This document shows positions 54,748-63,316 of a stretch of DNA of 64,000 nt, in pieces (the first letter of the stretch is position 1; each line of letters starts with the position of its first letter). Below the pieces are notes generated by a model. It was not told the origin of the DNA. It made no database searches and saw nothing but the letters and a program-made list of their open reading frames with translations. The stretch is from Thermocatellispora tengchongensis (GTDB lineage Bacteria > Actinomycetota > Actinomycetes > Streptosporangiales > Streptosporangiaceae), in the NCBI RefSeq assembly GCF_014202315.1, contig NZ_JACHGN010000038.1, positions 1 to 64,000 of the forward strand, in the 5' to 3' direction. Made by a program: the position numbers and the translations under genes.

Positions 54748-54812
54748 GCCGCCGTACGGGCGGCGCGGGCGGGGCTCCTCGTGCCGAAGCGGTCTTCGCC
54801 CTGTCACCGCTT
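54748..54812 (+). promoter_or_regulatory. Two hairpins in the exporter leader
   Basis: GCCGCC pairs with GGCGGC (54748-54764, 5-nt loop), and AAGCGGT pairs with ACCGCTT (54787-54812, 12-nt loop). They lie between the small ORF and the exporter start. Confidence 0.45.
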
Positions 54813-54853
54813 CCCGCTCCCCACCCGGGGGCCTTCACCCTGGAGCTTCCGTC

Positions 54854-56056
54854 TTGCGTGCTCTCGTATCCGCGCGCCTCGGCGCGGACTTCACCCGGCT
54901 CTGGACCGCTTCCGCCGTCTCCAACGTGGGCGACGGGGTCACGCTGGCGGCCGGGCCGCTGCTCGTCGCCTCGCTCACCTCCGATCCGGCGCTGGTCGCC
55001 GGGGCCGCGCTCGCGCAGCAACTGCCGTGGCTGCTCGTCGCCCCGCTCAGCGGCGTCTACGTGGACCGCCTCGACCGCCGCCGTCTCGTCGTCGTGGTCA
55101 ACGTGCTGCGCGGGGCGGCCCTGGCCGTGCTCGCGGCGGCGGTGGCCGCCTCGGCGGTGTCGGTCCCGCTGGTCTACGCCGTGTTCTTCCTGCTCGGCGT
55201 CGGCGAGACCCTGGCCGACACGGCCTTCGGCGCGCTGCTGCCCGCCACCGTCGAGCCTGAGCGCCTGCCCGCGGCCAACTCCCGGCTGACGGCCACGGCC
55301 ATCCTCGGCAACCAGATCGCGGCCAAGCCGCTGGGCGGGTGGCTGTTCGCGCTCGGCGCCGCCCTGCCGTTCGCCTTCGACGCCGTGACGTTCCTCGTCG
55401 CCGCCGCGCTGACCTCGGCCGTACGGGTGGCGCCGGCCGGCCGCCCGGCGGAGGCGGGCGGCCGGAGCCTGCGGCGGGAGGTGGCGGCCGGGGTCCGCTG
55501 GTTGTGGCGGCACCGGCTGCTGCGTACGCTCGCGGCGAGCATGGCCGTGTCCAACGTCGCGTTCTGCGCGCCGTTCGCCGTCTTCGCCCTGTACGCCCAG
55601 CAGCGGCTGCACCTGACCGAGGTCGGGTACGGCGTGCTGCTCACCGCGTACGGCGTCGGCGGTCTGGTGGGCACCGCGCTGGCCTCCCGGCTGCAGGCGA
55701 GGCTCGGGGCCAGGACCCTGCTGCGCGCCGGGCTGGTGCTGGAGACCGCCACCCACGCCGTGCTCGCCGCCACCACGCACCCGCTGGTCGCGGGCGGCAT
55801 CCTGATCGCCTTCGGCGTGCACAGCGTGATCTGGGGCGTCATCGTGGCCACCCTGTTCCAGCGCTCGGTCCCCGACGAGCTGCGCGGGCGGGTGGGAAGC
55901 GTCTACCAGCTCACCCAGATCGGCGGCGCGGCGCTCGGCTCGCTGCTGGGCGGTTTGATCGCCCAGGCGGTCGCGATCACCACGCCCTTCTGGGCCGCGG
56001 CCCTGGCCATGACCGTGATCACCGCCGTCGCCTGGCGTCCCCTGGCGGCGGCGTGA
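54854..56056 (+). CDS. MFS exporter, EntS/MFS_3 type
   Basis: A 400-residue, 12-helix transporter of the MFS_3 group, usually drug or siderophore exporters. Motifs: FTRLWTASAVSNVGDGV in helix 1, PLSGVYVDRLDRRRLVV in loop 2-3, and GGLVGTALASRLQARLGART and DELRGRVGSVYQL in the second half. The start is TTG 54854 with GGAG 8 nt upstream. Convergent with the oxidoreductase gene, 21 bp apart. Confidence 0.9.
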   Translation: MRALVSARLGADFTRLWTASAVSNVGDGVTLAAGPLLVASLTSDPALVAGAALAQQLPWLLVAPLSGVYVDRLDRRRLVVVVNVLRGAALAVLAAAVAASAVSVPLVYAVFFLLGVGETLADTAFGALLPATVEPERLPAANSRLTATAILGNQIAAKPLGGWLFALGAALPFAFDAVTFLVAAALTSAVRVAPAGRPAEAGGRSLRREVAAGVRWLWRHRLLRTLAASMAVSNVAFCAPFAVFALYAQQRLHLTEVGYGVLLTAYGVGGLVGTALASRLQARLGARTLLRAGLVLETATHAVLAATTHPLVAGGILIAFGVHSVIWGVIVATLFQRSVPDELRGRVGSVYQLTQIGGAALGSLLGGLIAQAVAITTPFWAAALAMTVITAVAWRPLAAA

Positions 56057-56077
56057 GCCCCCGGCGCCGGGCGGACA

Positions 56078-57133
56078 TCAACCCCACATCGACCGGTAGA
56101 AGGGATCGTCCGGGCCGATGCCGCCCCGGCTGACCGGCGCGCCGGTCAGGGCGGACTTGTAGAGCGCGGTGAGGAACTCCACCGTGCGCCGCGCGTCCTC
56201 GGCGGTGTCCTCCGGCTGCGAGCCGTCGCGCAACCTGGCCACCGTGCGGGCCAGGTGGGTGGTGTGGGAGGCCGGTTCGTCGGCCGGGGGCGCCCAGGGG
56301 TCCGGCCGGCCGGGCGCCGGGGTCAGGGTCCAGTCGGCGTTGTCGTACTGGTAGAGGTGCTCCAGTTGCACGGTGGCGTGCCGGCAGTCCAGGCGCAGGC
56401 TGCTGCGCTCGGCCGGTGACAGGACGCTGCTGACCAGGCCGGCCAGCGCGCCGGAGGCGAAGCGGACCTGGGCCATCGAGACCGTCTCGGTCTCCAGATC
56501 CCGGTCCAGCGTGGCGATGCCGGCGGTCACCTCGGCCCAGTCGGGCAGCAGCCAGAGCAGCAGGTCGATCGCGTGGATGCCCTGGGTGGTGGTGGCGCCG
56601 CCGATCTCGGTGTCGCGGCGGCCACGCCAGGGGACGGCGTAGTAGTCGGGGCCGCGGTACCACAGCGTGTGGCACAGGGCGAGCAGCGGCGGGCCGAGCG
56701 TGCCGGCGGCGAGCAGGTCGCGCAGGTGCCGGGCGGCGGAGCCGCTGCGCCACTGGAAGACCGGTACGCACCAGCCGCCGCCGGCCCGCTCGGCGGCCAG
56801 GATGGCGTCGTGCTCGGCGAGGGAGGCGCACAGGGGCTTCTCGCAGTAGACGGAGGCGTCGGCCTCCAGGCACTGGATGGTGATCGCGGCATGGGTGGCC
56901 GACGGGGTGGCCACCAGCACCAGGTCGGGCCGCTCCTTGTCGAGCAGCGTGCTCAGGTCGGCGTAGGCGCGCGGCACCCGGTGCTCGGCGGCGAACGCGG
57001 CGGCACGCTGCGCGTCGGCGTCGGTGACGGCGACCAGCTCGACGGCGCCGGCCAGCGCGTGGACCGCGGGGAGGTGCGCGTTCCGCGCGATGTGTCCCGC
57101 GCCCACGAGGGCGGCGCGGAGGGGGTCTGGCAT
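56078..57133 (-). CDS. Gfo/Idh/MocA-family oxidoreductase
   Basis: A 351-residue NAD(P)-dependent sugar oxidoreductase. The N-terminal Rossmann part has LVGAGHIARNAHLPA and the EKP motif (VYCEKPL) with the catalytic Lys. The C-terminal part has GGATTTQGIHAIDLLLWLLP, with the His expected to contact substrate. ATG 57133 follows AGGTGGGA; an upstream GTG 57142 is less likely. Divergent from the secreted glycosidase gene, so it probably acts on a sugar released by it. Confidence 0.92.
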   Translation of the reverse strand: MPDPLRAALVGAGHIARNAHLPAVHALAGAVELVAVTDADAQRAAAFAAEHRVPRAYADLSTLLDKERPDLVLVATPSATHAAITIQCLEADASVYCEKPLCASLAEHDAILAAERAGGGWCVPVFQWRSGSAARHLRDLLAAGTLGPPLLALCHTLWYRGPDYYAVPWRGRRDTEIGGATTTQGIHAIDLLLWLLPDWAEVTAGIATLDRDLETETVSMAQVRFASGALAGLVSSVLSPAERSSLRLDCRHATVQLEHLYQYDNADWTLTPAPGRPDPWAPPADEPASHTTHLARTVARLRDGSQPEDTAEDARRTVEFLTALYKSALTGAPVSRGGIGPDDPFYRSMWG

Positions 57134-57204
57134 GGGTCCCACCTATGTTGATCATTGCAGGCCATCCGATACTTTAGCGCTTAAGTTCCTAGCCGAACAA
57201 GGCG

Positions 57205-57233
57205 TTGACATTTCCAGAACGTTTCGCGATCGT
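57205..57233 (+). promoter_or_regulatory. Promoter with internal AACGTT operator-like site
   Basis: TTGACA (57205-57210), 17-bp spacer and GATCGT (57228-57233), with AGAACGTTTC in the spacer. A further AGCGCT palindrome lies near 57176. Candidate target of the LacI protein encoded at 60360. Confidence 0.4.
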
Positions 57234-57390
57234 GTCTTCTGCAAGAACCGTCCTCATGGTTGCGCGTCTCGGTGACTACCGTGCTGCTAGCAGCGCAGAT
57301 GCTGCCTGGAAGGGGAATCGTCGGGGGAGGTCCAACTCAGCCTTCGGTGGGTTCCCGATGTCGCGTGGCTGAACTGAAAGGCTTCAGCTC

Positions 57391-60294
57391 GTGTTATCCA
57401 GACTGCTGGCCGCATGCCTCATGCTGGCCGTGCCGCTGCTGGTCGCCGCCCCTGTGCGGGCCGATGTCCGGCCTGCCGTCGCCACCGGCAACTACGCCTA
57501 CGACCAGCCGCCCACCGGCGGCGCCGCTCCCGACCCGGGCCAGAGCGGGCTGTTGGCCTTCGGGCAGGGAGCGCTGGCCGACGGGTCGCTCACCACCCGG
57601 GCCGACTGGGTCGGCAGCGCCACGACCCCCTACCGGGAGGTCTCGATCGTCATCGACCTGCTCCGGGACCACCCCCTGGACCAGATCTCGATCGTCAGCA
57701 ACGTGCCCAACCGCTACTACGGCATCAAGTCCGTCTCCGTGCGCACCCGCGCGGAGGCGGAGGCCGACTACACCTCGATCCAGGCCCGCGACTGGTACGG
57801 CACGGCCAGCCCGCTGCCGGCCGGTGTGCCGCTGACCCACACCCTCCAGGTCGATCTGGACGAGCGGACCGCCCGCTGGATCATCGTCAAGATCACCCGG
57901 TTGCATCAGTACCAGCACATGGCGCTGAACGAGATCGCGATCCATCCGGCAGCCGGCGACCCGGGGCCGGTGACCGGGCCGGCGCTCTCCGCCGACCAGT
58001 TGCGGGCCGAGATCGCCAAGCCGGTCAAGCAGATCCCCCGGGCCGGCATGGTGGACGTGGGCAACTACCTGGCCGAGCCCAAGCCGGACGACGGCGTGCC
58101 CGACAACGCCGGCGGCGTCGTGCCGTTCCTGTACGGCAAGCTGTTCGACCGCGACCTGACCGGCTACGCCGGGTGGCGGGGCGCCGCGACCGCGAACAAG
58201 ACCGTCTCACTGGTCTTCGACCTGCTGGCCGACCACCCGCTCGGCACGATCGAGATCGTCGCCGACGCGCCCAACCAGTTCTGGGGCTTCGACGAGGCGA
58301 CCGTCACCTACCGGGCGGAGGCCGACACCACGTACAAGATCGCGTACCGGGGTGTGCGGGACCGCGCCCAGCCCGCCTACCGGCTGGAGATCCCGATGGG
58401 GGACAAGCGGGCGCGGTTCGTCCGCATCCAGCTCCACCGCAACAACCAGTACCTCCACGTGCCCGTCGCCGAGGTGCGGTTCGCCGTCGGCTCCGGCCCG
58501 GTCGGGCAGAACCCCGCGCCGCCGCTCGGCGCGGACGCGCTGCGCGCGGAGCTGACCCGCCACACCAAGCTGGCCGACCAGTACGGCCAGTACCTCTACC
58601 AGGACTGGCCGGGCAAGGTCACCTCCGACGCCCAGCTCCGCGCCGAGGCCGAGCGGGAGTGGGAGCACCTGAAGACCGTCGCGCACGACTCGGCCGTCTA
58701 CGACAAGTACGGCGGCTTGAAGGCGCTGGGCAAGCACCCCGCCACCGGGTACTTCCAGCTCAGGAAGATCGACGGCAAGTGGTGGTTCGTCACCCCCGAC
58801 GGCCACCCGTACCTGCTCAAGGGCGTCGACTCGGTCTCGCACGACGAGTGGGGGTACGGGACGTTGCACCGCGAGGCCGACGGCAGCGCGCGGGAGGTGT
58901 TCGAGTCGCTGCCCGACCCGGACGCCTATCCGGACGCATACGCCAGCACCGAGCGCGGCGAGGTGGTCAGCTTCGTCAAGGCCAACCTCATGCGCAAGCA
59001 CGGCGACGACTGGCAGGACGCCTGGCGGGCTTTCACCGACAAGCGGCTGACCGACTGGGGCTTCAACGGGCTGAGCAAGTGGGCCCGCGACGCCAAGCTG
59101 CGCAAGCCGTACATCGACCAGGTACCGGCGCCGGCGGACGCGATCCGGGTGCTGTGGGCGATCGACCCGTTCGACCCCGGGTTCGCGGCCAAGCTGGACC
59201 GCAAGATCGCCGACCTGGGCATCGCCGCGCGCAGCACCGACCCGTGGCTCATCGGCTACTTCTTCGACAACGAGCGCGGCTGGGACTCCAACGTGGTCAA
59301 GGAGGTCCTGGCGCGGGACGCCACCCTGCCCGCCAAGCGCGCCTTCGTGTCGTACATGTCCGACGCCTACGGGCAGGACCTGGCCAAGGTGAACGCGGTC
59401 CTGGGCACGGACGCCGGCTCCTTCGACGAGCTGGCCGGCACGCCCATCGACGTGGCCAGGCTGCCGGCCGCCGACATGAGCGGGTTCATCCGGCTGGCGT
59501 CGAAGACGTACTACACCGCCGTCAACCAGGCCATCGCCAAGGCCGACCCCAACCACCTGTTCCTCGGCTCGGCCCTGGTGCCCACCTGGCACGCGAGCTT
59601 CGACTGGAACGTCGGCGGGATCGACCAGCTCGACGCGATCTCGCTGGACGTCTACAGCGACAGCGCGAGCTACCTGAAGGAGTACGAGCCCTTCGACAAG
59701 CCGGTGCTCAACCTGGAGTACTCCTTCAGCACCGCCGACCGCGGCCTGCGGGCGATCAACGCCGCCACTCGGGCGCAGAGCATCGCCGACCGCGGCGCCA
59801 AGTACCGGTCCTTCGCCGAGGCCCAGGCCACCAGCCCGGTGTTCGTCGGCTCCGGCTGGTTCGTCTACTACGACCAGGCCGTGACCGGGCGGCCGGGTGA
59901 CGGCGAGAACTACAACTTCGGCCTGCTCAACCAGCAGGACCAGCCCTACAGCGAGATGACCGACGTCATGCGCGACACCAACCTCGGGCTGGAGCTGGTC
60001 CACCTGCACGGCACCGCCGACCTGACGGCGCGGATGGTGGCGGATTCCATCACCCGTCTCGCGCCGGTCAGCGCCCGCGCCCCCGAGGTGCCGTTCCCCC
60101 GTACGCCGCGGGCGTTCTCGCTGGAGGTCGCCTCCTCCAGCCGGCCCGACGTGGTCGCGCTCGACGGGACCGTACGGCTTCCCCGCCACACCACCGTCGT
60201 CACGCTCACCCTGAAGGTGACCAGGACGGCCGACGGGAGCACGGCGTCCACCGCGCCGCTGCGGCTGCGGGTGCCCGCCGCCCCCCGCGGGTAG
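57391..60294 (+). CDS. Secreted GH50-like glycosidase (agarase-type) with duplicated N-terminal domain
   Basis: A 967-residue exported enzyme. After the signal peptide (MLSRLLAACLMLAVPLLVAA) come two related beta-sandwich, carbohydrate-binding-like modules: VSIVIDLLRDHPLDQISIVS and VSLVFDLLADHPLGTIEIVA are clear duplicates, each followed by an RFVRIQLH-type strand. The catalytic barrel begins near WFVTPDGHPYLLKGVDSV. Candidate acid/base is Glu628 (FFDNERGW) and nucleophile Glu776 (LNLEYSF), as in GH50 beta-agarases of clan GH-A. A beta-sandwich tail ends the protein. GTG start; codon 2 is TTA, a rare Leu codon in such genomes. The ABC transporter and LacI gene beside it suggest uptake of its products. 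Confidence 0.85.
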   Translation: MLSRLLAACLMLAVPLLVAAPVRADVRPAVATGNYAYDQPPTGGAAPDPGQSGLLAFGQGALADGSLTTRADWVGSATTPYREVSIVIDLLRDHPLDQISIVSNVPNRYYGIKSVSVRTRAEAEADYTSIQARDWYGTASPLPAGVPLTHTLQVDLDERTARWIIVKITRLHQYQHMALNEIAIHPAAGDPGPVTGPALSADQLRAEIAKPVKQIPRAGMVDVGNYLAEPKPDDGVPDNAGGVVPFLYGKLFDRDLTGYAGWRGAATANKTVSLVFDLLADHPLGTIEIVADAPNQFWGFDEATVTYRAEADTTYKIAYRGVRDRAQPAYRLEIPMGDKRARFVRIQLHRNNQYLHVPVAEVRFAVGSGPVGQNPAPPLGADALRAELTRHTKLADQYGQYLYQDWPGKVTSDAQLRAEAEREWEHLKTVAHDSAVYDKYGGLKALGKHPATGYFQLRKIDGKWWFVTPDGHPYLLKGVDSVSHDEWGYGTLHREADGSAREVFESLPDPDAYPDAYASTERGEVVSFVKANLMRKHGDDWQDAWRAFTDKRLTDWGFNGLSKWARDAKLRKPYIDQVPAPADAIRVLWAIDPFDPGFAAKLDRKIADLGIAARSTDPWLIGYFFDNERGWDSNVVKEVLARDATLPAKRAFVSYMSDAYGQDLAKVNAVLGTDAGSFDELAGTPIDVARLPAADMSGFIRLASKTYYTAVNQAIAKADPNHLFLGSALVPTWHASFDWNVGGIDQLDAISLDVYSDSASYLKEYEPFDKPVLNLEYSFSTADRGLRAINAATRAQSIADRGAKYRSFAEAQATSPVFVGSGWFVYYDQAVTGRPGDGENYNFGLLNQQDQPYSEMTDVMRDTNLGLELVHLHGTADLTARMVADSITRLAPVSARAPEVPFPRTPRAFSLEVASSSRPDVVALDGTVRLPRHTTVVTLTLKVTRTADGSTASTAPLRLRVPAAPRG

Positions 60295-60311
60295 CGGGGG
60301 CACGGGCCGGA

Positions 60312-60352
60312 CGCGAAGGGCGGCGCACCCGCGGGTGCGCCGCCCTTTCGCG
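60312..60352. terminator. Strong bidirectional terminator
   Basis: A roughly 19-bp stem (CGCGAAGGGCGGCGCACCC with its complement, one bulged T) lies between convergent stops at 60294 and 60360. Confidence 0.93.
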
Positions 60353-60359
60353 AAGGATG

Positions 60360-61376
60360 TCAGACCAGCGCGCCCGTGCTTCCGCGCGGGGTGAGCCGGG
60401 CCGGTTCGGTCTCGACGTCGTCGAGGGTCTCGCCGTTGATGAGCGAGAGCAGGTGCCGGGCCGCGGCGGCGCCCAGCGCGGGCACGTCGCGCCGCACCGC
60501 GGTGAGCGCGGGACGCACCACCTGCGCGAGCTGCGAGTCGTCCCACGCGACGAGGGACAGGTCGTCCGGCACGCGCAGCCGCATCTCCTGGGCGACCGAC
60601 AGGCCCGCGACCGCCATGATGTCGTTGTCGTAGATGATCGCCGTCGGCCGGGAGGAGGAGCTGAGCAGGCGGCGCGTGGCGCGCGCCCCCTCCTCGCCGG
60701 TGTAGTCGGTGTGCAGCGTGACCGGGTCGGACAGGCCCAGCCGGGCGCACGCCTCGGCGAACGCCTCGTCCCGCACCCTGGTGTGCACCAGGTGCGGCAG
60801 GCCCGCCACCCGGCCGAACCTTCGGTGGCCCAGCGCCGCGAGGTACTCCACCGTCTCGTGCACCGGCACGCTCTCGTCGGAGCGGACCGAGGGCAGCGAG
60901 CCGGCGCCGCCGGGCAGCCCGCCGATCACGACGGCCGGCATGCCCAGCGACTCCAGCACCGGCAGGCGGCGATCGTCGACGTGGACCTCCACCAGGATCG
61001 CGCCGTCGATGCGGCCCTCGGCCCACCAGCGGCGGTAGACCTCGATCTCGGCGTCCTGGTCGTCGGCCATCTGCAGCATCAACGCGCACGAGTGCGGCTT
61101 CAGCGTGGTTTCGATGCCGCTGAACAGCTCCATGAAGAACGGCTCGGCGCCGAGCACGCTCGGCGGCCGGGACAGCACCAGCCCCACCGCGCCGGCGCTG
61201 GCCCCGGTCAGCGCGCGGGCCGCGACGCTCGGCCGCCAGCCCAGCTCCTCGGCGACCTTCAGCACGCGCACCCGCGTGGCCTCCGACACCCCGGGACGGC
61301 CGTTCAGCGCGTAGGAGACCGCGCCCTGGGAGACCCCCACCCGCCGGGCGATGTCCGCGATCGTGGGCCGCTTCAC
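60360..61376 (-). CDS. LacI-family transcriptional regulator
   Basis: A 338-residue repressor. The HTH and hinge are PTIADIARRVGVSQGAVSYA, then LNGRPGVSEATRVRV; the sugar-binding domain follows (VGLVLSRPPS, YDNDIMAVAGL, LVAWDDSQLAQVVRPALTAV). GTG start. It lies between the GH50-like enzyme and the ABC transporter and probably controls both, plus the Gfo/Idh oxidoreductase. Confidence 0.94.
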   Translation of the reverse strand: MKRPTIADIARRVGVSQGAVSYALNGRPGVSEATRVRVLKVAEELGWRPSVAARALTGASAGAVGLVLSRPPSVLGAEPFFMELFSGIETTLKPHSCALMLQMADDQDAEIEVYRRWWAEGRIDGAILVEVHVDDRRLPVLESLGMPAVVIGGLPGGAGSLPSVRSDESVPVHETVEYLAALGHRRFGRVAGLPHLVHTRVRDEAFAEACARLGLSDPVTLHTDYTGEEGARATRRLLSSSSRPTAIIYDNDIMAVAGLSVAQEMRLRVPDDLSLVAWDDSQLAQVVRPALTAVRRDVPALGAAAARHLLSLINGETLDDVETEPARLTPRGSTGALV

Positions 61377-61437
61377 GCTCGTACCTTACCGGGTGAGAGC
61401 TGGGCGGACATGCCGATGATCGGCCGCGCACGCAGGA

Positions 61438-61462
61438 TGGCGGGCCGATGATGGGCCCGCCA
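61438..61462 (-). terminator. Hairpin after the ABC transporter operon
   Basis: A perfect 9-bp stem (TGGCGGGCC with GGCCCGCCA), 7-nt loop, 29 bp beyond the last permease stop and before the LacI gene. It suggests the regulator has its own promoter. Confidence 0.7.
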
Positions 61463-61490
61463 CACGAAGTGACTCACTGTTCGTCCTATC

Positions 61491-62360
61491 TCATCCCTTG
61501 AGTCCGGTGAAGCTGATCCCCCGGACGATGTGCCGTTGGAAGACCAGGAAGAGCAGCAGCGGCGGGACGATCGCGACGAGCATGCCGGCGATGACCGTGT
61601 TCTGCTCGGCGGTCTCGGCCAGCCGCGGCAGCGCGACCGCCAGCGGCTGGGCGTCGGCGTCGGAGATGGCGACCATCGGCCACAGGAACTCCTTCCACGC
61701 GTCCATCACCACCAGCAGCGACACCACGGCCAGGATCGGCCGGGACATGGGCATCACGATCTGCCAGAACAGCCGGATCGGGCCGGCCCCGTCCACCTGG
61801 GCGGCCTGGAACAGCTCCCGGGGCAGCCCGTCGAAGAACTGCTTCATGATCAGTACGTTGAAGGCGTGCGCCCCGGCGGGCAGCCACACCGCCCACGGCT
61901 GGTCGGTCAGCGACAGGTCCAGCACGGTCAGGTACAGGCCCACCAGGGAGACGGTCCCGGGCACGAACAGGGTCGCCAGCACCGCGCCGTACACCAGCGT
62001 GCCGAAGCGGGGCCGGAGCACCGACAGCGCGTACGCGCCGGTGGCGGCCACGACGATCTGCACCAGCCACGAGCCGGCCACCAGGACGACGGTGTTCAGC
62101 AGGTAGTGGCCCACCCGCAGGTCGGTCCAGGCCGTGGCCAGGTTCTCCCACTGCACCGAGGACGGCCACAGCCGCAGCGGCTCGCGCAGGAGGTCCTGCG
62201 TGGGGGACAGCGCGCCCTTCAGGGTCCACAGGATCGGTCCCAGGCCGACGACCACGGTGGCCAGCAGCAGGACGCCCTGGGTCAGGCGCAGCGGCCAGCG
62301 TACGGTGGCCCGGCGCCGGTCGATGGACGAGACGATGCCGCGGGTGCGGTCCTCGCTCAT
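61491..62360 (-). CDS. Carbohydrate ABC transporter permease (MalG-like)
   Basis: A 289-residue permease with six predicted helices (TQGVLLLATVVVGLGPILWT, LLNTVVLVAGSWLVQIVV and others). The EAA loop that contacts the ATPase is FQAAQVDGAGPIRLFWQIVM. Its ATG overlaps the stop of the other permease (ATGA). No ATPase is encoded in view, as is common where a shared MsiK-type ATPase serves several systems. Confidence 0.93.
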   Translation of the reverse strand: MSEDRTRGIVSSIDRRRATVRWPLRLTQGVLLLATVVVGLGPILWTLKGALSPTQDLLREPLRLWPSSVQWENLATAWTDLRVGHYLLNTVVLVAGSWLVQIVVAATGAYALSVLRPRFGTLVYGAVLATLFVPGTVSLVGLYLTVLDLSLTDQPWAVWLPAGAHAFNVLIMKQFFDGLPRELFQAAQVDGAGPIRLFWQIVMPMSRPILAVVSLLVVMDAWKEFLWPMVAISDADAQPLAVALPRLAETAEQNTVIAGMLVAIVPPLLLFLVFQRHIVRGISFTGLKG

Positions 62361-63316
62361 GTGCGGCTCCAGTTCCTGGTCAGGCGTAGATAGACGGCGG
62401 AGATGACGCCGAGGGCCAGCGCCAGCAGCACGCCGAGCGCGGCGGCGGCGCCGTAGTCGCCGTTGATGAACGCGTAGCGGTAGATCAGCAGCAGGATCGT
62501 CACCGTGGAGTCCTCCGGGCCGCCGTCGGTGAGCACGAACGGCTCGGTGAAGACGCGGAAAGTGCCGATGATCTGCAGCAGCAGCATGATCAGCAGTACG
62601 CCGCGCAACTGCGGCAGGGTCACGTGCCAGACCCGCCGCAGGATGGACGCGCCGTCGATCTCCGCGGCCTCGTACAGCTCCGCGGGCACCGAGGTCAGCG
62701 CGGCCAGATAGATCAGCACGGTGGAGCCCGCGGCGGCCCAGGTGGCCTCCAGCACCAGGCTCGGCATCGCGGTCGCGGTGTCCTGCAGCCAGGGGTACGG
62801 CCCCAGCCCGATCAGGCCGAGCGCCTGGTTGAACAGGCCGTAGTCCGGGTCGTAGAACCACTTCCACATCAGCACCGCCACCACCGGCGGCACCGCCACC
62901 GGCAGGTAGACCAGCACCCGGAACAGGCCGCCCAGCCTGCGCAGCTCCGACATCACCACGGCCAGCAGGATCGGCAGCGGGAAGCCGAAGACCAGCGCCA
63001 GCAGCACGAACCACACCGTGTTGCCCACGGTGGTCCACAGCAGCGGATCGGCCAGCAGGGTGGCGAAGTTGCGCAGCCCCACCCACTCCGGCGGGTCCAC
63101 CAGGTTGGTGGTCTGGAAGCTCAGCACCAGGCTGCGCACGATCGGCCACCACCCGAAGCAGCCGAAGATCGCCACCATGGGCAGCAGGAACAGCCAGCCC
63201 GCAAGGTGGCGCGGGCGCCGCCGGCGGGCGGGCCCGCCGGCGGCGCCGGGGCGCGCCGCGGGACCGTCCGCCGGGCGGAGCCGCCCCCGCGTCGCGCTTC
63301 CGTCCAGTGCCGTCAC
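62357..63316 (-). CDS. Carbohydrate ABC transporter permease (MalF-like)
   Basis: A 319-residue permease with a basic N-terminal tail and about six helices (HLAGWLFLLPMVAIFGCFGW, TVWFVLLALVFGFPLPILLA and others). The EAA loop is YEAAEIDGASILRRVWHVTL. The GTG overlaps the stop of the solute-binding protein gene; the stop overlaps the next permease, giving a tightly coupled transporter operon. Confidence 0.93.
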   Translation of the reverse strand: MTALDGSATRGRLRPADGPAARPGAAGGPARRRRPRHLAGWLFLLPMVAIFGCFGWWPIVRSLVLSFQTTNLVDPPEWVGLRNFATLLADPLLWTTVGNTVWFVLLALVFGFPLPILLAVVMSELRRLGGLFRVLVYLPVAVPPVVAVLMWKWFYDPDYGLFNQALGLIGLGPYPWLQDTATAMPSLVLEATWAAAGSTVLIYLAALTSVPAELYEAAEIDGASILRRVWHVTLPQLRGVLLIMLLLQIIGTFRVFTEPFVLTDGGPEDSTVTILLLIYRYAFINGDYGAAAALGVLLALALGVISAVYLRLTRNWSRT

